A stretch of DNA of 35,418 nucleotides from Treponema sp. Its GTDB lineage: Bacteria; Spirochaetota; Spirochaetia; Treponematales; Treponemataceae. The stretch lies in contig JAFLSN010000026.1 in NCBI GenBank assembly GCA_022510905.1, positions 1 to 35,418 of the forward strand. The letters run 5' to 3'. The stretch's first letter is position 1; each line of letters starts with the position of its first letter. Below are positions 23,602 to 31,180 of the stretch, piece after piece. The notes under the pieces were generated by a model. It worked only from the letters and a program-made list of their open reading frames with translations. It made no database searches and was not told where the DNA came from. Made by a program: the position numbers and the translations under genes.

Positions 23602-24624
23602 TTACGCGCCTCGATCATACTGCGCACAATAGATACCGTTTTTAATTATGATTGCGTACAAAAGCAGCGTAAGCCTTGTGTTTTCAAGCAGTGCGCCACC
23701 TTCGCGAATGGCAATGTCTGTGGCAGAAAGGAGAGCCAGTACCGATGCTGCGGAACCTGCATTCCAGACTGTTGCGGCCTGTCGGTATCGTACCTGGTTC
23801 TTTTTTCCTGAAAATCCTGCGGCCTGAAAATCTGCGGCAGACGGTATGTGACCTTTTGCGTGCAGTGCATGCCAAGCCCTCAGCTGCCTAAAACAGTAGC
23901 TTAGACCTGCAATAAGCTGCACGCCGTTTCCTTCTCGCGAAAGCCTGATTTTTTGCAGAATCTCCAGCGAAGTTTCAAACCGTTCATTCTGCGGCCTCGA
24001 TGATGCCATGGCCTCAAACAACGTGAATGCATTTTCTTCGCGGTTGTGCGCCAGAATTTGCTCAACATCTTCGGCAGAAATTTGGTGGCCTTTTTCAAAA
24101 CAGTAAAAAAAGCGGGCACATTCTGAACGCAGACTTTCGGTGTTGTTTTCAATCATGTCAAGAATTGCTTCAACCGCTTCTTCGGTAACGCTGTAGCCAT
24201 TTTTGCAAAAAAAATCCCGCAGCCACTGGGTCTTGTGGTTTTCAAACATCTCCCAGAAGATTTTTTTGTGGGATGAAGGCACCAGCGATTCAATTCGCTT
24301 GTCTACGGCGTTTTCATCGGAAACCAGTATGAGTGTGTTCGCCGAAGTGGACGCGCTTTTTGCCCAGGAAGCAAGAAGGTCAATGTCTGCCTTGAGTTTT
24401 ATCTGTTCAGCATTCCGTAGCACAATGAATGTTGCGCTTGTAAAAAGGCTTTCGTTTTGCAGCTGGGCCACAATGTCTGCCATACGGGTGTCGCCCGCAT
24501 AATATTTGTACACATCAAGCGCACCGTTATTTTTTTTTGCGGCGGTTTCACGTAATGTGCAAATGGTGTCGTTTTTTTTGCCTGTTTCCGGCCCTGTAAA
24601 CAGGTAGAGCTCTGGTTCTGACAT
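23602..24624 (-). CDS. holA: DNA polymerase III subunit delta
   Basis: The 340-residue protein has the HolA architecture: an N-terminal AAA-like domain beginning ELYLFTGPETGKKNDTI, a central segment with LQNESLFTSATFIVLRNAEQIK, then TLILVSDENAVDKRI and a helical collar domain (SLRSECARFFYCF, ENAFTLFEAMASSRPQ, LIAGLSYCFRQLRAWHALHAKG). Delta opens the beta clamp in the clamp-loader complex. It lacks a working Walker A, as expected for delta. It is the last gene of the hprK-ptsH-lexA-holA series, 9 nt after lexA. Confidence 0.88.
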   Translation of the reverse strand: MSEPELYLFTGPETGKKNDTICTLRETAAKKNNGALDVYKYYAGDTRMADIVAQLQNESLFTSATFIVLRNAEQIKLKADIDLLASWAKSASTSANTLILVSDENAVDKRIESLVPSSHKKIFWEMFENHKTQWLRDFFCKNGYSVTEEAVEAILDMIENNTESLRSECARFFYCFEKGHQISAEDVEQILAHNREENAFTLFEAMASSRPQNERFETSLEILQKIRLSREGNGVQLIAGLSYCFRQLRAWHALHAKGHIPSAADFQAAGFSGKKNQVRYRQAATVWNAGSAASVLALLSATDIAIREGGALLENTRLTLLLYAIIIKNGIYCAQYDRGA

Positions 24625-24633
24625 GATTGTTTT

Positions 24634-25245
24634 TTAGTAAGTTCGCACAATGCCAGCAAGACTTCCAACTATGCGGACATCTTGGCAGTAAATGGGCTGG
24701 AACTCAGGATTTTCTGGCTGGAGGCGCACACGCGAAGCCTCGCGATAAAACCGCTTGAGCGTTATGGCATCGTCAATGACAGCCACCACAATCTGTCCGT
24801 CAACTGCGGAACTGGTCTGCTCGATTATTGCAAGGTCTCCTTCAAGAATGCCGGCGTTAATCATGCTGGTGCCTCTCACGTGCAAGGCAAAGTAGGATTT
24901 CCCTGGTCGCACGAATGGCTCTGTGAGCGTTACATAGCCATCAAGGTTCTCTTCGCAGAGCAGTGGCTTTCCGGCGGCGATGGTGCCAAGTAGAGGCACT
25001 TTTTCCACAAACGGGCCACGTTCTTTTTTTCGCTCATCGATGAGCACCCTAAAAGAACGTGACCTGCGCTGGCTCAGCGAAAGGTATCCTTTTTTTTGCA
25101 GGGCCACGATGTGATCCTGCACCGCGCGGAGCGAAATGCCAAAATGGTCGCCGATTTCGCGCACAGTGGGAGGAAATCCGTTTTCATCGGTGAAGTTTGC
25201 GATAAAATCAAGTGTTTCGCGTTGACGGTCTGTAAGGTTTTTCAT
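24634..25245 (-). CDS. lexA: LexA SOS repressor
   Basis: The 203-residue protein has the LexA N-terminal winged helix (LTDRQRETLDFIANF, GFPPTVREIGDHFGISLRAVQDHI) and a C-terminal S24 peptidase domain. The self-cleavage site is A91-G92 in TIAAGKPL, the nucleophile is S127 and the general base is K164 in ITLKRF. It should repress DNA-damage genes until RecA triggers cleavage. The common G-D-S-M at the active Ser is G-T-S-M here (T126). It starts 3 nt after the ptsH stop with a GAGGAG ribosome site inside ptsH, so it is transcribed from the hprK promoter. No palindromic operator was recognised near that promoter. Confidence 0.95.
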   Translation of the reverse strand: MKNLTDRQRETLDFIANFTDENGFPPTVREIGDHFGISLRAVQDHIVALQKKGYLSLSQRRSRSFRVLIDERKKERGPFVEKVPLLGTIAAGKPLLCEENLDGYVTLTEPFVRPGKSYFALHVRGTSMINAGILEGDLAIIEQTSSAVDGQIVVAVIDDAITLKRFYREASRVRLQPENPEFQPIYCQDVRIVGSLAGIVRTY

Positions 25246-25248
25246 GCG

Positions 25249-25515
25249 CTACTCCTCTTCAAATTTTGATTCAAACAGGCGGAGTATGGCCGCAACCGCT
25301 TCCCCTTCGTCAGTTCCATCGGCTTTGATGGTCAATGTTGTATTGTACCCCGCTGCCATAGTGATAACGCCCATGATTGATTTTGCATTCACAGATGCAT
25401 CGTCTTTTTCAAGGGTGATTTCTGCGTCAAACTTATTTGCTGTCTGCGCAATAAGCGCGGCGGGGCGGGCGTGAATGCCTGCGCGGTTCCGCACGGTCAA
25501 CAATTTTTCTGTCAC
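25249..25515 (-). CDS. ptsH: HPr phosphocarrier protein
   Basis: With a GTG start at 25515 the product is 88 residues, the usual HPr length. This start puts the phospho-His at exactly His15 (AGIHARPAAL) and the regulatory Ser at Ser46 (VNAKSIMGVITMAA), the canonical numbering. GAGG lies 8 nt before the GTG. A longer frame up to 25605 would add an N-terminal extension unlike HPr. HPr accepts phosphate from Enzyme I at His15 and from HprK at Ser46. It lies between hprK and lexA. In treponemes that lack sugar PTS permeases it is thought to be purely regulatory. Confidence 0.95.
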   Translation of the reverse strand: MTEKLLTVRNRAGIHARPAALIAQTANKFDAEITLEKDDASVNAKSIMGVITMAAGYNTTLTIKADGTDEGEAVAAILRLFESKFEEE

Positions 25516-25620
25516 AGCCAGTTCCTCTTCCTTACATAAGAATAGCTTGTCCAGCATGAACAAGCTTTGCTGTTTTGGGCGCAACCCCTCTACACGTTTT
25601 TTCAAAACTCCAGTTTTTTG

Positions 25621-26610
25621 TCAGTACCAGTCGTCAAGGCCGTAGTACGTTGACTGCGCTTCCCCAGATTCTATCCATTTGAGCACGTTTTGGTTGAATT
25701 CACGCGCTGAATAGTATCCCATGTTTTTTAGCCGCTCGTTCATGGCGGCGGCTTCAATAATTATGGGCAGGTTCCGTCCCGGGCGTACAGGCACTTCTAT
25801 GAGCGGAATTTTTACCCCAAGCAGGTCAAGCGTATGCGCTTCGGTGCCGAGGCGGTCGTAAACTTTGTTGGCATCCCATTCTTCAAGTTTGACTACCAGC
25901 TGAACTTTCTTTTGCTCGCGAATGGCGCCTACACCGTACAGCTGCGAAATGTTGATAATGCCCAATCCACGGATTTCCATGTGGTGGCTGATAAATTTGT
26001 TCGCGCCTGTTCCCAGGATGGAATTGCCGTTTACACAGCGGATTTCAACAATGTCGTCTGCAACCAGGCGGTGCCCGCGTTCAATCAGCTCCAAGGCGGT
26101 TTCGCTTTTTCCTACACCGCTGCTGCCAGTAAGCAGAATACCGATGCCGTATACTTCCACGAACACGCCATGCATGGTCTTTTTGGGCGCAAAGATGCCC
26201 GAAAAAATCCGCAGCAGCCTCGACAGGAATTCAGATGACTCCAAATCGGTTTGCAGCACAGGACAGCCCGAAGCTTCCGCAATGGACATGAACACGTTGT
26301 TTGGGGCAAGCCCATGAGTGAACACCACACACGGAATGACGAACGAAAAAAGCCGGACAATAGTATCGGTTTTGTTTTCGCTTTCCAGTTTTTCCAGATA
26401 GGCACATTCGCCGCGCCCGAACATCTGCACCCGCTGGTGCGCAAATGATTCAAAAAAACCTGAAAGCGCAAGTCCCGGGCGGTTGATGTCTGGCACATGA
26501 ATCACGCGCGAAAGGCCTCGGCGGCCTGCAAGGCAACGCAGTCCCAGTGAATTGGGTCCCTGTAAATCTAAATCTAGCAAATCCAAAACCGTAAAGGTCT
26601 TATCCGACAT
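25621..26610 (-). CDS. hprK: HPr kinase/phosphorylase
   Basis: The 329-residue protein has an N-terminal domain (about residues 1-135, with DLDLQGPNSLGLRCL and FFESFAHQRVQMFG) and a C-terminal P-loop kinase domain. Walker A is GSSGVGKSE (from residue 162), followed by LVADD and the HprK signature HHMEIRGLGIINI, then VPVRPGRNLPIIIEAAAMN. It phosphorylates and dephosphorylates HPr at Ser46 according to ATP, phosphate and glycolytic state. The ATG at 26610 is chosen because TTGCAA-17-TATACT ends 6 nt before it and the upstream frame is non-conserved. It heads an operon with ptsH (105 nt downstream), lexA and holA. Confidence 0.95.
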   Translation of the reverse strand: MSDKTFTVLDLLDLDLQGPNSLGLRCLAGRRGLSRVIHVPDINRPGLALSGFFESFAHQRVQMFGRGECAYLEKLESENKTDTIVRLFSFVIPCVVFTHGLAPNNVFMSIAEASGCPVLQTDLESSEFLSRLLRIFSGIFAPKKTMHGVFVEVYGIGILLTGSSGVGKSETALELIERGHRLVADDIVEIRCVNGNSILGTGANKFISHHMEIRGLGIINISQLYGVGAIREQKKVQLVVKLEEWDANKVYDRLGTEAHTLDLLGVKIPLIEVPVRPGRNLPIIIEAAAMNERLKNMGYYSAREFNQNVLKWIESGEAQSTYYGLDDWY

Positions 26611-26616
26611 ATGTTT

Positions 26617-26645
26617 AGTATACATGCAAAAGCGAATGATTGCAA
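26617..26645 (-). promoter_or_regulatory. hprK operon promoter, predicted leaderless
   Basis: On the minus strand, TTGCAA (26645-26640), 17 nt, TATACT (26622-26617), then exactly 6 nt (AAACAT) to the ATG at 26610. No Shine-Dalgarno. Confidence 0.75.
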
Positions 26646-26770
26646 GGGTTACTGCATGGAATTCACTTTGTTGAAGTGCTCTTAATACGTATGAATGCTG
26701 TGCCGCCGGCATGAATCTGTGCAAGCCTGTGTTTTGGCGTTTGCCACAACCTGCATCAATATGCTGCAAG

Positions 26771-26796
26771 TTGATGCATGCGGAAAGGGTACACGC
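26771..26796 (+). repeat. Dispersed 26-bp motif R1, copy 6
   Basis: TTGATGCATGCGG followed by AAAGGGTACACGC. It is followed about 20 bp later by GCGAAATGA and an R3-like stretch, as copy 4 is followed by GCGAAATGA and R2. Confidence 0.65.
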
Positions 26797-26924
26797 CAAG
26801 CCATGCTGCAAGCAAGGCGAAATGAAAGCTTAAAATCAGCGTTGAAATACCGCCACCGATTTTAACTCCGAGTTTTCTGCAAAGGCTCGTTCATCGTATT
26901 GTCAGCTCGCGCGGGCAGACTCGT

Positions 26925-26988
26925 CACCATCGGAAACTGTTTCCACAACAAGCCGCAAGGTGCGGTTTTAGGCGAGTTTCCGATGGTG
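26925..26988. repeat. Perfect 14-bp inverted repeat
   Basis: CACCATCGGAAACT (26925-26938) and AGTTTCCGATGGTG (26975-26988) flank 36 bp that contain a second small stem (GCCGCA aggTGCGGT). It lies between two R3 copies and may be the folded core of a small non-autonomous element. Confidence 0.7.
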
Positions 26989-27000
26989 GTGAGCTTTAAA

Positions 27001-27096
27001 GAAGGTTTAAAATCAGCTGCGCAGATGGCGCGTCTGATTTTAACACCGACTTTTCTGCGAAAACTCGGTTATTGGCTGCCGTTTCTCACTTTGTTG
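27001..27096 (+). repeat. Dispersed repeat module R3, direct copy
   Basis: It matches the reverse complement of 2916-3010. It contains the inner inverted repeat TTAAAATCAG / CTGATTTTAA (about 27007-27042). Confidence 0.75.
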
Positions 27097-27242
27097 CGAA
27101 ATGCAGGAAGGGCATGTACCCTTGGCTGCAATACCTTACAAGAACAACACACCAGGCAAAGCCTAAAGATTCCTTTATCACTACTCAAGGTGCAAATTTC
27201 AGAAAATCATACCCGCCTTCTGTATTTGGGTGTGTCGATTTG
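27096..27242 (+). repeat. Dispersed repeat module R2, copy 2
   Basis: It follows R3 without a gap and matches 7745-7890. It starts GCGAAATG, with a degenerate R1 tail-like GGAAGGGCATGTACC. Confidence 0.75.
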
Positions 27243-27268
27243 GACTAAAAAACATCTTGGTGTGGTGG

Positions 27269-27841
27269 CTACTTACTTGCGGTGCCGCTGTTTGTGCCAA
27301 AACGGATTATGTAAAGCCCTAATGCGCTTGCCATGAGAGCATGTGGATAGTCGGGGCTCCCCATCAGGCGGCAAACATCTTGTTTTGGGATTTTTGTGCA
27401 ATGTACAAATTCATCGCTGTCAAGCTGCTGGGTGCCTGTCTGGTGCAAATCGCTGGCATAATACATGTGCACGTGGTTTGCAAATAGCGCAGGATTTGGA
27501 TTCATCATGCCCAGCTTGATGAGCGTTCCTGCGCTGCATCCTGTTTCTTCCAAAAGCTCCCGCCTGGCAGCCGAGTCTGGGTCTTCTCCGCGTTCAATCA
27601 CTCCTCCGGGAAATTCAATGCTAAGCGCCTGTTCTCCATGCCGCCACTGCTTGACCATCAAAAACTGGTCGTCCAATTCCGCAATCACAATCGCCCAGTC
27701 ACGCGCTTCGTTTACAATATACGTGCCTCGCATACCGTTGGGCCCTACGCTCTGCCGTTCCGTTACCGTGAATACCGGCGTTTCAAGCAGCACGGAGCGT
27801 TTTTCTTCGTGCCACATCAAGTTGCTTTCGTATTGCTGCAT
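27269..27841 (-). CDS. Nudix hydrolase (ADP-ribose pyrophosphatase-like)
   Basis: The 190-residue protein has a complete Nudix box: G80-x5-E86-x7-R94-E95-L-L-E98-E99-T-G101-C102. Upstream it has VFTVTERQSVGPNGMRGTYIV and VKQWRHGEQALSIEFPGG, the pattern of the ADP-ribose pyrophosphatase (NudF-like) branch, which splits ADP-ribose and related nucleoside diphosphate sugars with Mg2+. The ATG at 27841 has GGAG at the right distance; the alternative TTG at 27853 overlaps this ribosome site. It is transcribed away from the cytidylate-kinase-like gene and ends beside the R2 repeat. Confidence 0.9.
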   Translation of the reverse strand: MQQYESNLMWHEEKRSVLLETPVFTVTERQSVGPNGMRGTYIVNEARDWAIVIAELDDQFLMVKQWRHGEQALSIEFPGGVIERGEDPDSAARRELLEETGCSAGTLIKLGMMNPNPALFANHVHMYYASDLHQTGTQQLDSDEFVHCTKIPKQDVCRLMGSPDYPHALMASALGLYIIRFGTNSGTASK

Positions 27842-27972
27842 GATTTTCTCCAAATTGATCTCGGGCTGTGCCCGCTTGCGCTGCGGCTTTCACAGTCAGT
27901 TTGCGCAAAATGCCAGGCCGCGTTATGCATCCTAAGCCACGTGCATTGCGCAGGATGTCAGCATAAAATGGT

Positions 27973-28000
27973 TTGACAAATTGCTGTTACAGTTTATAAT
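27973..28000 (+). promoter_or_regulatory. Consensus sigma-70 promoter of the cytidylate-kinase-like gene
   Basis: TTGACA (27973-27978), 16 nt, TATAAT (27995-28000). Both hexamers are perfect. The leader is about 42 nt with AGGAG before the ATG. Confidence 0.8.
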
Positions 28001-28048
28001 AGAATTTGCAGACAGGCAAGCTTTTGCATTCAAGCAGGAGAAGTGAAT

Positions 28049-28870
28049 ATGGCAGTTATTACAATTTCACGGCAAGTTGCGGCATTAGGAGATGAGATTG
28101 CGACGGCGGCGGCAAAAAAAATGGGCTACCGCTTTGTTGATCGCAAACAGATTGAAGCACGTATCGTTGAGCTTGGATTCCCTGCGGAAAAAATGCAGAA
28201 GTATGATGAACGAAAGCCAGGCTTTTTTGCATCGCTCGCTAAAGACCGTGATGAATATCTGAATTATCTGCAATATGCGGTGCTTGAAGCCGCCAAAGGC
28301 GGCAACTGCATTCTGATTGGGCGCGGTTCATTTATCATATTGGATGACGTGCCCAATTTGATTTCTCTCCGCTTTGTTTCAAATGATTCGATTCGGCTGG
28401 AACGGCTCAAAGCGGAATTTTCCTGGAACGATAAACAGGCGCAGACCCGCATTGACGAAAGCGACAACAATCGCCGCGGGTTCCACAAAAGTTTTTTTAA
28501 CCTTGCAAATGAAGACCCCCAGCACTTCCACATGGTGCTCAACACCGGCATGCTTTCTATCGATGATTCTGTGAAAGTGATAGAAGGACTTGTTAAAAGT
28601 CTTATCACCGCAGAAAAAGAGACGGCCGGCAAAAAACGGATTGCAGCCCTTTTAAAAGGGCAGGAACTGGTGAACCAGCTGCTGTTTTCGTTTCATCTGA
28701 ATATCAATTTTTTACGTGCTGTGGTGCAGGAAGATGAAATCACGCTGCAAGGTGTCGCTGACTCGCAGGCCCTTGCAGACCGCGCGGTGCAGGCCGCCGC
28801 AAAAATCCTTCCGACCTGCCGCATCAAGAGCGCCATCAGCATTGTGCAGGACTTTAAAACCTATCAGTAG
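28049..28870 (+). CDS. Cytidylate-kinase-like protein (AAK6/Cmk2 family)
   Basis: The 273-residue protein begins MAVITISRQVAALGDEIA, the start of the cytidylate kinase-like family, in which the P-loop is degenerate (here SRQVAALGDE lacks GKS/T). It continues with AKKMGYRFVDRKQIE, the nucleotide-pocket segment CILIGRGSFIIL, and a LID-like R-x4-F-x-K stretch (DNNRRGFHKSFFN). The second part (about residues 200-273) is a family-specific domain ending in IVQDFKTYQ. True CMP kinases have an intact P-loop, so the enzymatic role is uncertain. AGGAG lies 8 nt before the ATG; a GTG at 28043 is less likely. It has its own strong promoter. Confidence 0.8.
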   Translation: MAVITISRQVAALGDEIATAAAKKMGYRFVDRKQIEARIVELGFPAEKMQKYDERKPGFFASLAKDRDEYLNYLQYAVLEAAKGGNCILIGRGSFIILDDVPNLISLRFVSNDSIRLERLKAEFSWNDKQAQTRIDESDNNRRGFHKSFFNLANEDPQHFHMVLNTGMLSIDDSVKVIEGLVKSLITAEKETAGKKRIAALLKGQELVNQLLFSFHLNINFLRAVVQEDEITLQGVADSQALADRAVQAAAKILPTCRIKSAISIVQDFKTYQ

Positions 28871-28931
28871 GCCAAAGCCTGTCATTTTTGGCAGGAACTT
28901 TCACAAAGAATCTGCAATTATCTGGAACGCT

Positions 28932-28961
28932 CCCGCACAAACAGGTGATCGGTTGTGCGGG
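28932..28961. terminator. Hairpin between convergent genes
   Basis: CCCGCACAA (28932-28940) and TTGTGCGGG (28953-28961) form a perfect 9-bp stem with a 12-nt loop, between the cytidylate-kinase-like gene and cheB. There is no strong T-run, so termination efficiency is uncertain, but the position fits a bidirectional terminator. Confidence 0.55.
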
Positions 28962-28983
28962 TTGCGCTATTTTGAAGGCGGAA

Positions 28984-30195
28984 CTAGCCGTTCAGGTGTT
29001 CGTGCACAATCGAGTTGATTGCGGTGGCCATCTGGCTGAGCGGAACTTGCCGCTGCACACCGCCAAGCTCCCAGGCCACGCGCGGCATGCCGTACACAAT
29101 CGACGATTTTTCATCCTGCCCGAGTGTCCATGCCCCTTGTCGCCGCATTTCTGCAAGTTGTGCTGCACCATCGCGGCCCATGCCAGTCATAATCACGCCA
29201 AGAGCGCGATTTTCGTATATTTTGGCCACCGATTCAAACAGCACATCTGCAGAAGGACGGTGACCGTTTCGCAATTCATCGTGCGAAAGCCGCACCACGG
29301 TACCAAAAATCTTGCGCTCCACGTAAATGTGGAAATCACCCGGCGCGATAAAAATGGTTCCTGGCTGAATTACATCGCCGTCTTTTGCTTCTTTTACATC
29401 AAGCGGACAGATTTTGTCCAGGCTGTTTGCAAATTCCTTGGTAAAACCCGCCGGCATGTGCTGCACAACCAGAATGGGTCGAGGGAATTTCGGGTCAATC
29501 TTTGAAAATATTTCACGGAGCGCGTTTGGCCCTCCTGTTGAGATGCCGATTGCAACAATTTCAATCGGACCACCTTTGCGGACTGGTGTAATGACCGCAG
29601 GTTCTTTTGCGCCTGTTTTTGGCGCCCACAGAACAGGCTTGGTCTGGAGGTTTTCAATCTTTGGCTTTTCTGTGTTCGAAGCCGTGAGCTTCTGCATGGC
29701 AAGGTGCTCAACTTCCTTGAGTTTTGCCTGCTGCATAAAGAAGTCCGGCGGGTACACTTTCTTGCTGTTTATGCGGGCATATGCGCCACCATATGACGCA
29801 ATTTTTTCTATCAAAGTGCCTGCAACAGAAGAAATGCTGCTTGAAATAGAACCGCTTGGCTTGGTGATAAAATCACTCGCCCCCAATTCCAGACACTGTA
29901 TGGTTACGTTCGCTCCCTTGGTTGCCACGGAAGACAAGATAATCACCGGAATGCTCATGCCGCGTTTTCGGCTTTCTTTGAGGAATTCCACGCCGGTCAT
30001 CACTGGCATTTCTATGTCGAGCACAATAGCATCAGGACGCAGCTGTTCGGCCTTTTCGAGGCAGTATTGGCCGTTCATGGCGGTGCCAACAGTATGCATG
30101 CCTTCTGCGGAATCAATGATACGCGAAATGAGATTCCGCATGAGCGCGGAGTCATCGCACACCAAAACTTGAATGTCATCCATCGTTTGTGCCAT
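28984..30195 (-). CDS. cheB: Chemotaxis methylesterase/deamidase CheB
   Basis: The 403-residue protein has an N-terminal receiver domain (residues about 8-125; acidic pair D14-D15, phospho-acceptor D60 in VLDIEMP, conserved Lys in FITKPSG) and a C-terminal methylesterase domain (about 210-400). The catalytic residues are S219 (GISTGGP), H246 (VQHMPAGF) and D342 (MTGMGRDG). The linker is long (about 80 residues). It removes methyl groups from chemoreceptor glutamates, and phosphorylation by CheA raises activity. It follows cheR after 6 nt, so the methylation and demethylation enzymes are co-expressed. Confidence 0.97.
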   Translation of the reverse strand: MAQTMDDIQVLVCDDSALMRNLISRIIDSAEGMHTVGTAMNGQYCLEKAEQLRPDAIVLDIEMPVMTGVEFLKESRKRGMSIPVIILSSVATKGANVTIQCLELGASDFITKPSGSISSSISSVAGTLIEKIASYGGAYARINSKKVYPPDFFMQQAKLKEVEHLAMQKLTASNTEKPKIENLQTKPVLWAPKTGAKEPAVITPVRKGGPIEIVAIGISTGGPNALREIFSKIDPKFPRPILVVQHMPAGFTKEFANSLDKICPLDVKEAKDGDVIQPGTIFIAPGDFHIYVERKIFGTVVRLSHDELRNGHRPSADVLFESVAKIYENRALGVIMTGMGRDGAAQLAEMRRQGAWTLGQDEKSSIVYGMPRVAWELGGVQRQVPLSQMATAINSIVHEHLNG

Positions 30196-30201
30196 AATAT
30201 G

Positions 30202-31026
30202 TCACCCTCTGTTGATGTTCTTTTGATAAAGACAAGCCCAGTCCGTTTTCAGGAATTCAAATTTTGTGTCCATGCCGAACAAACTTTCCGAATGGCCGAT
30301 GAACAGGTACGAATGGTCTGCCAGTGCGGTATAAAAGCGGTCAATACATGCCTTCTGCGCCAATTCGTCAAAGTAAATCAGAACGTTGCGGCAAAAGATA
30401 ATGTCAAGGTTGCGGAAACCGCTGTCATGCCGTAAGTTGTGGTAGTCAAAATGGATGGAAGCCATCAGGTCGGGATTGGCCTGGTAGCCTTTTTCGGTTT
30501 TGGTAAAAAAACGGTCAAGGTAGTTCTGAGGAATGCCACCTACGCGATTTGTCTGGTAAAACCCCTGCTTGCCCACCATAAGCGATTTGAGAGAAATATC
30601 CGAAGCCATGATTTTGAATGTATAAGGCGATGGCAGTTTGTCTTTTAAAAGCATGGCGATGGTGTACGGCTCTTCGCCAGTTGAGCAGCCCGCCGACCAA
30701 ATCTGGATATTTGTGCTTCCAGTCTTGCGCTTGTTTTCGATTACATGGGGAATAACATAGTTGATGAGCGCATCAAAATGGGGCTGGTTGCGGAAAAACC
30801 GCGTAAGGTTTGTGGTGATGGAATCAAGAAAAAGCTTTAGCTCGTCTTTGCTTGAAACAACCAGCTTGTAGTATGCCTGCAAATCGTTCATGTGTTTTTC
30901 GCGCAGGCGTTCTTTAAGACGGCTCTCCAGGATGGAACGGTTTGTTTCTGAAAATGTAATGCCGCTTTCGTTGTAGATAAGCTTTCGGTATTCGTCAAAT
31001 TGTGCATCGGTTAGCATGTCTGCCAT
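30202..31026 (-). CDS. cheR: Chemotaxis protein methyltransferase CheR
   Basis: The 274-residue protein has the all-helical CheR N-domain (DAQFDEYRKLIYNESGI, with KERLREKH) and a SAM-binding domain. Signatures are TNLTRFFRNQPHFDAL, IWSAGCSTGEEPYTIAM (motif I), IMASDIS, and IIFCRNVLIYFD followed by HSYLFIGHSESL. It methylates glutamates of chemoreceptors to adjust signal gain. A promoter (TTTACA-17-TATAAT) lies just upstream and a GAGGAA ribosome site precedes the ATG. It forms a two-gene unit with cheB. Confidence 0.97.
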   Translation of the reverse strand: MADMLTDAQFDEYRKLIYNESGITFSETNRSILESRLKERLREKHMNDLQAYYKLVVSSKDELKLFLDSITTNLTRFFRNQPHFDALINYVIPHVIENKRKTGSTNIQIWSAGCSTGEEPYTIAMLLKDKLPSPYTFKIMASDISLKSLMVGKQGFYQTNRVGGIPQNYLDRFFTKTEKGYQANPDLMASIHFDYHNLRHDSGFRNLDIIFCRNVLIYFDELAQKACIDRFYTALADHSYLFIGHSESLFGMDTKFEFLKTDWACLYQKNINRG

Positions 31027-31044
31027 GATTCCTCAGTTCCCCCC

Positions 31045-31073
31045 ATTATATACCTTGAAGGATAAATTGTAAA
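31045..31073 (-). promoter_or_regulatory. cheR-cheB promoter
   Basis: On the minus strand, TTTACA (31073-31068), 17 nt, TATAAT (31050-31045). The leader is short, about 11 nt, but has a GAGGAA site, unlike the leaderless set. No sigma-28 motif was seen. Confidence 0.7.
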
Positions 31074-31180
31074 TAAGAACTCCGCAGTGAAATCTGAAAC
31101 AGCTTTTCAAGGAGCCGCTGTTCCAACGTGCAATATATATCCGAACCGTCCGTGAGCCAAACGGCTTTGTGTAACTTTTG

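Larger units (their letters stand above)
26611..27268. other. Intergenic region filled with dispersed repeats
   Basis: It holds the hprK promoter, one R1 motif, a partial R3 (about 26828-26890), a long inverted repeat, a full R3 and a full R2 copy that ends just before the nudix gene stop. A frame on the plus strand (26899-27336) is open through the repeats but has no ribosome site and runs into the opposite gene. Confidence 0.6.

Noticed and set aside
25516..25605. Longer HPr frame
   Set aside because: The GTG at 25515 gives exactly 88 residues with His15 and Ser46 in the canonical places and has a ribosome site.
26611..26811. N-terminal extension of HprK
   Set aside because: The extension is non-conserved and lies across the promoter and an R1 motif.
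26899..27336. 145-codon frame on the plus strand
   Set aside because: It runs through the R3 and R2 repeats into the antisense strand of the nudix gene, with no ribosome site. The matching repeat at 2.9 kb has a broken frame.
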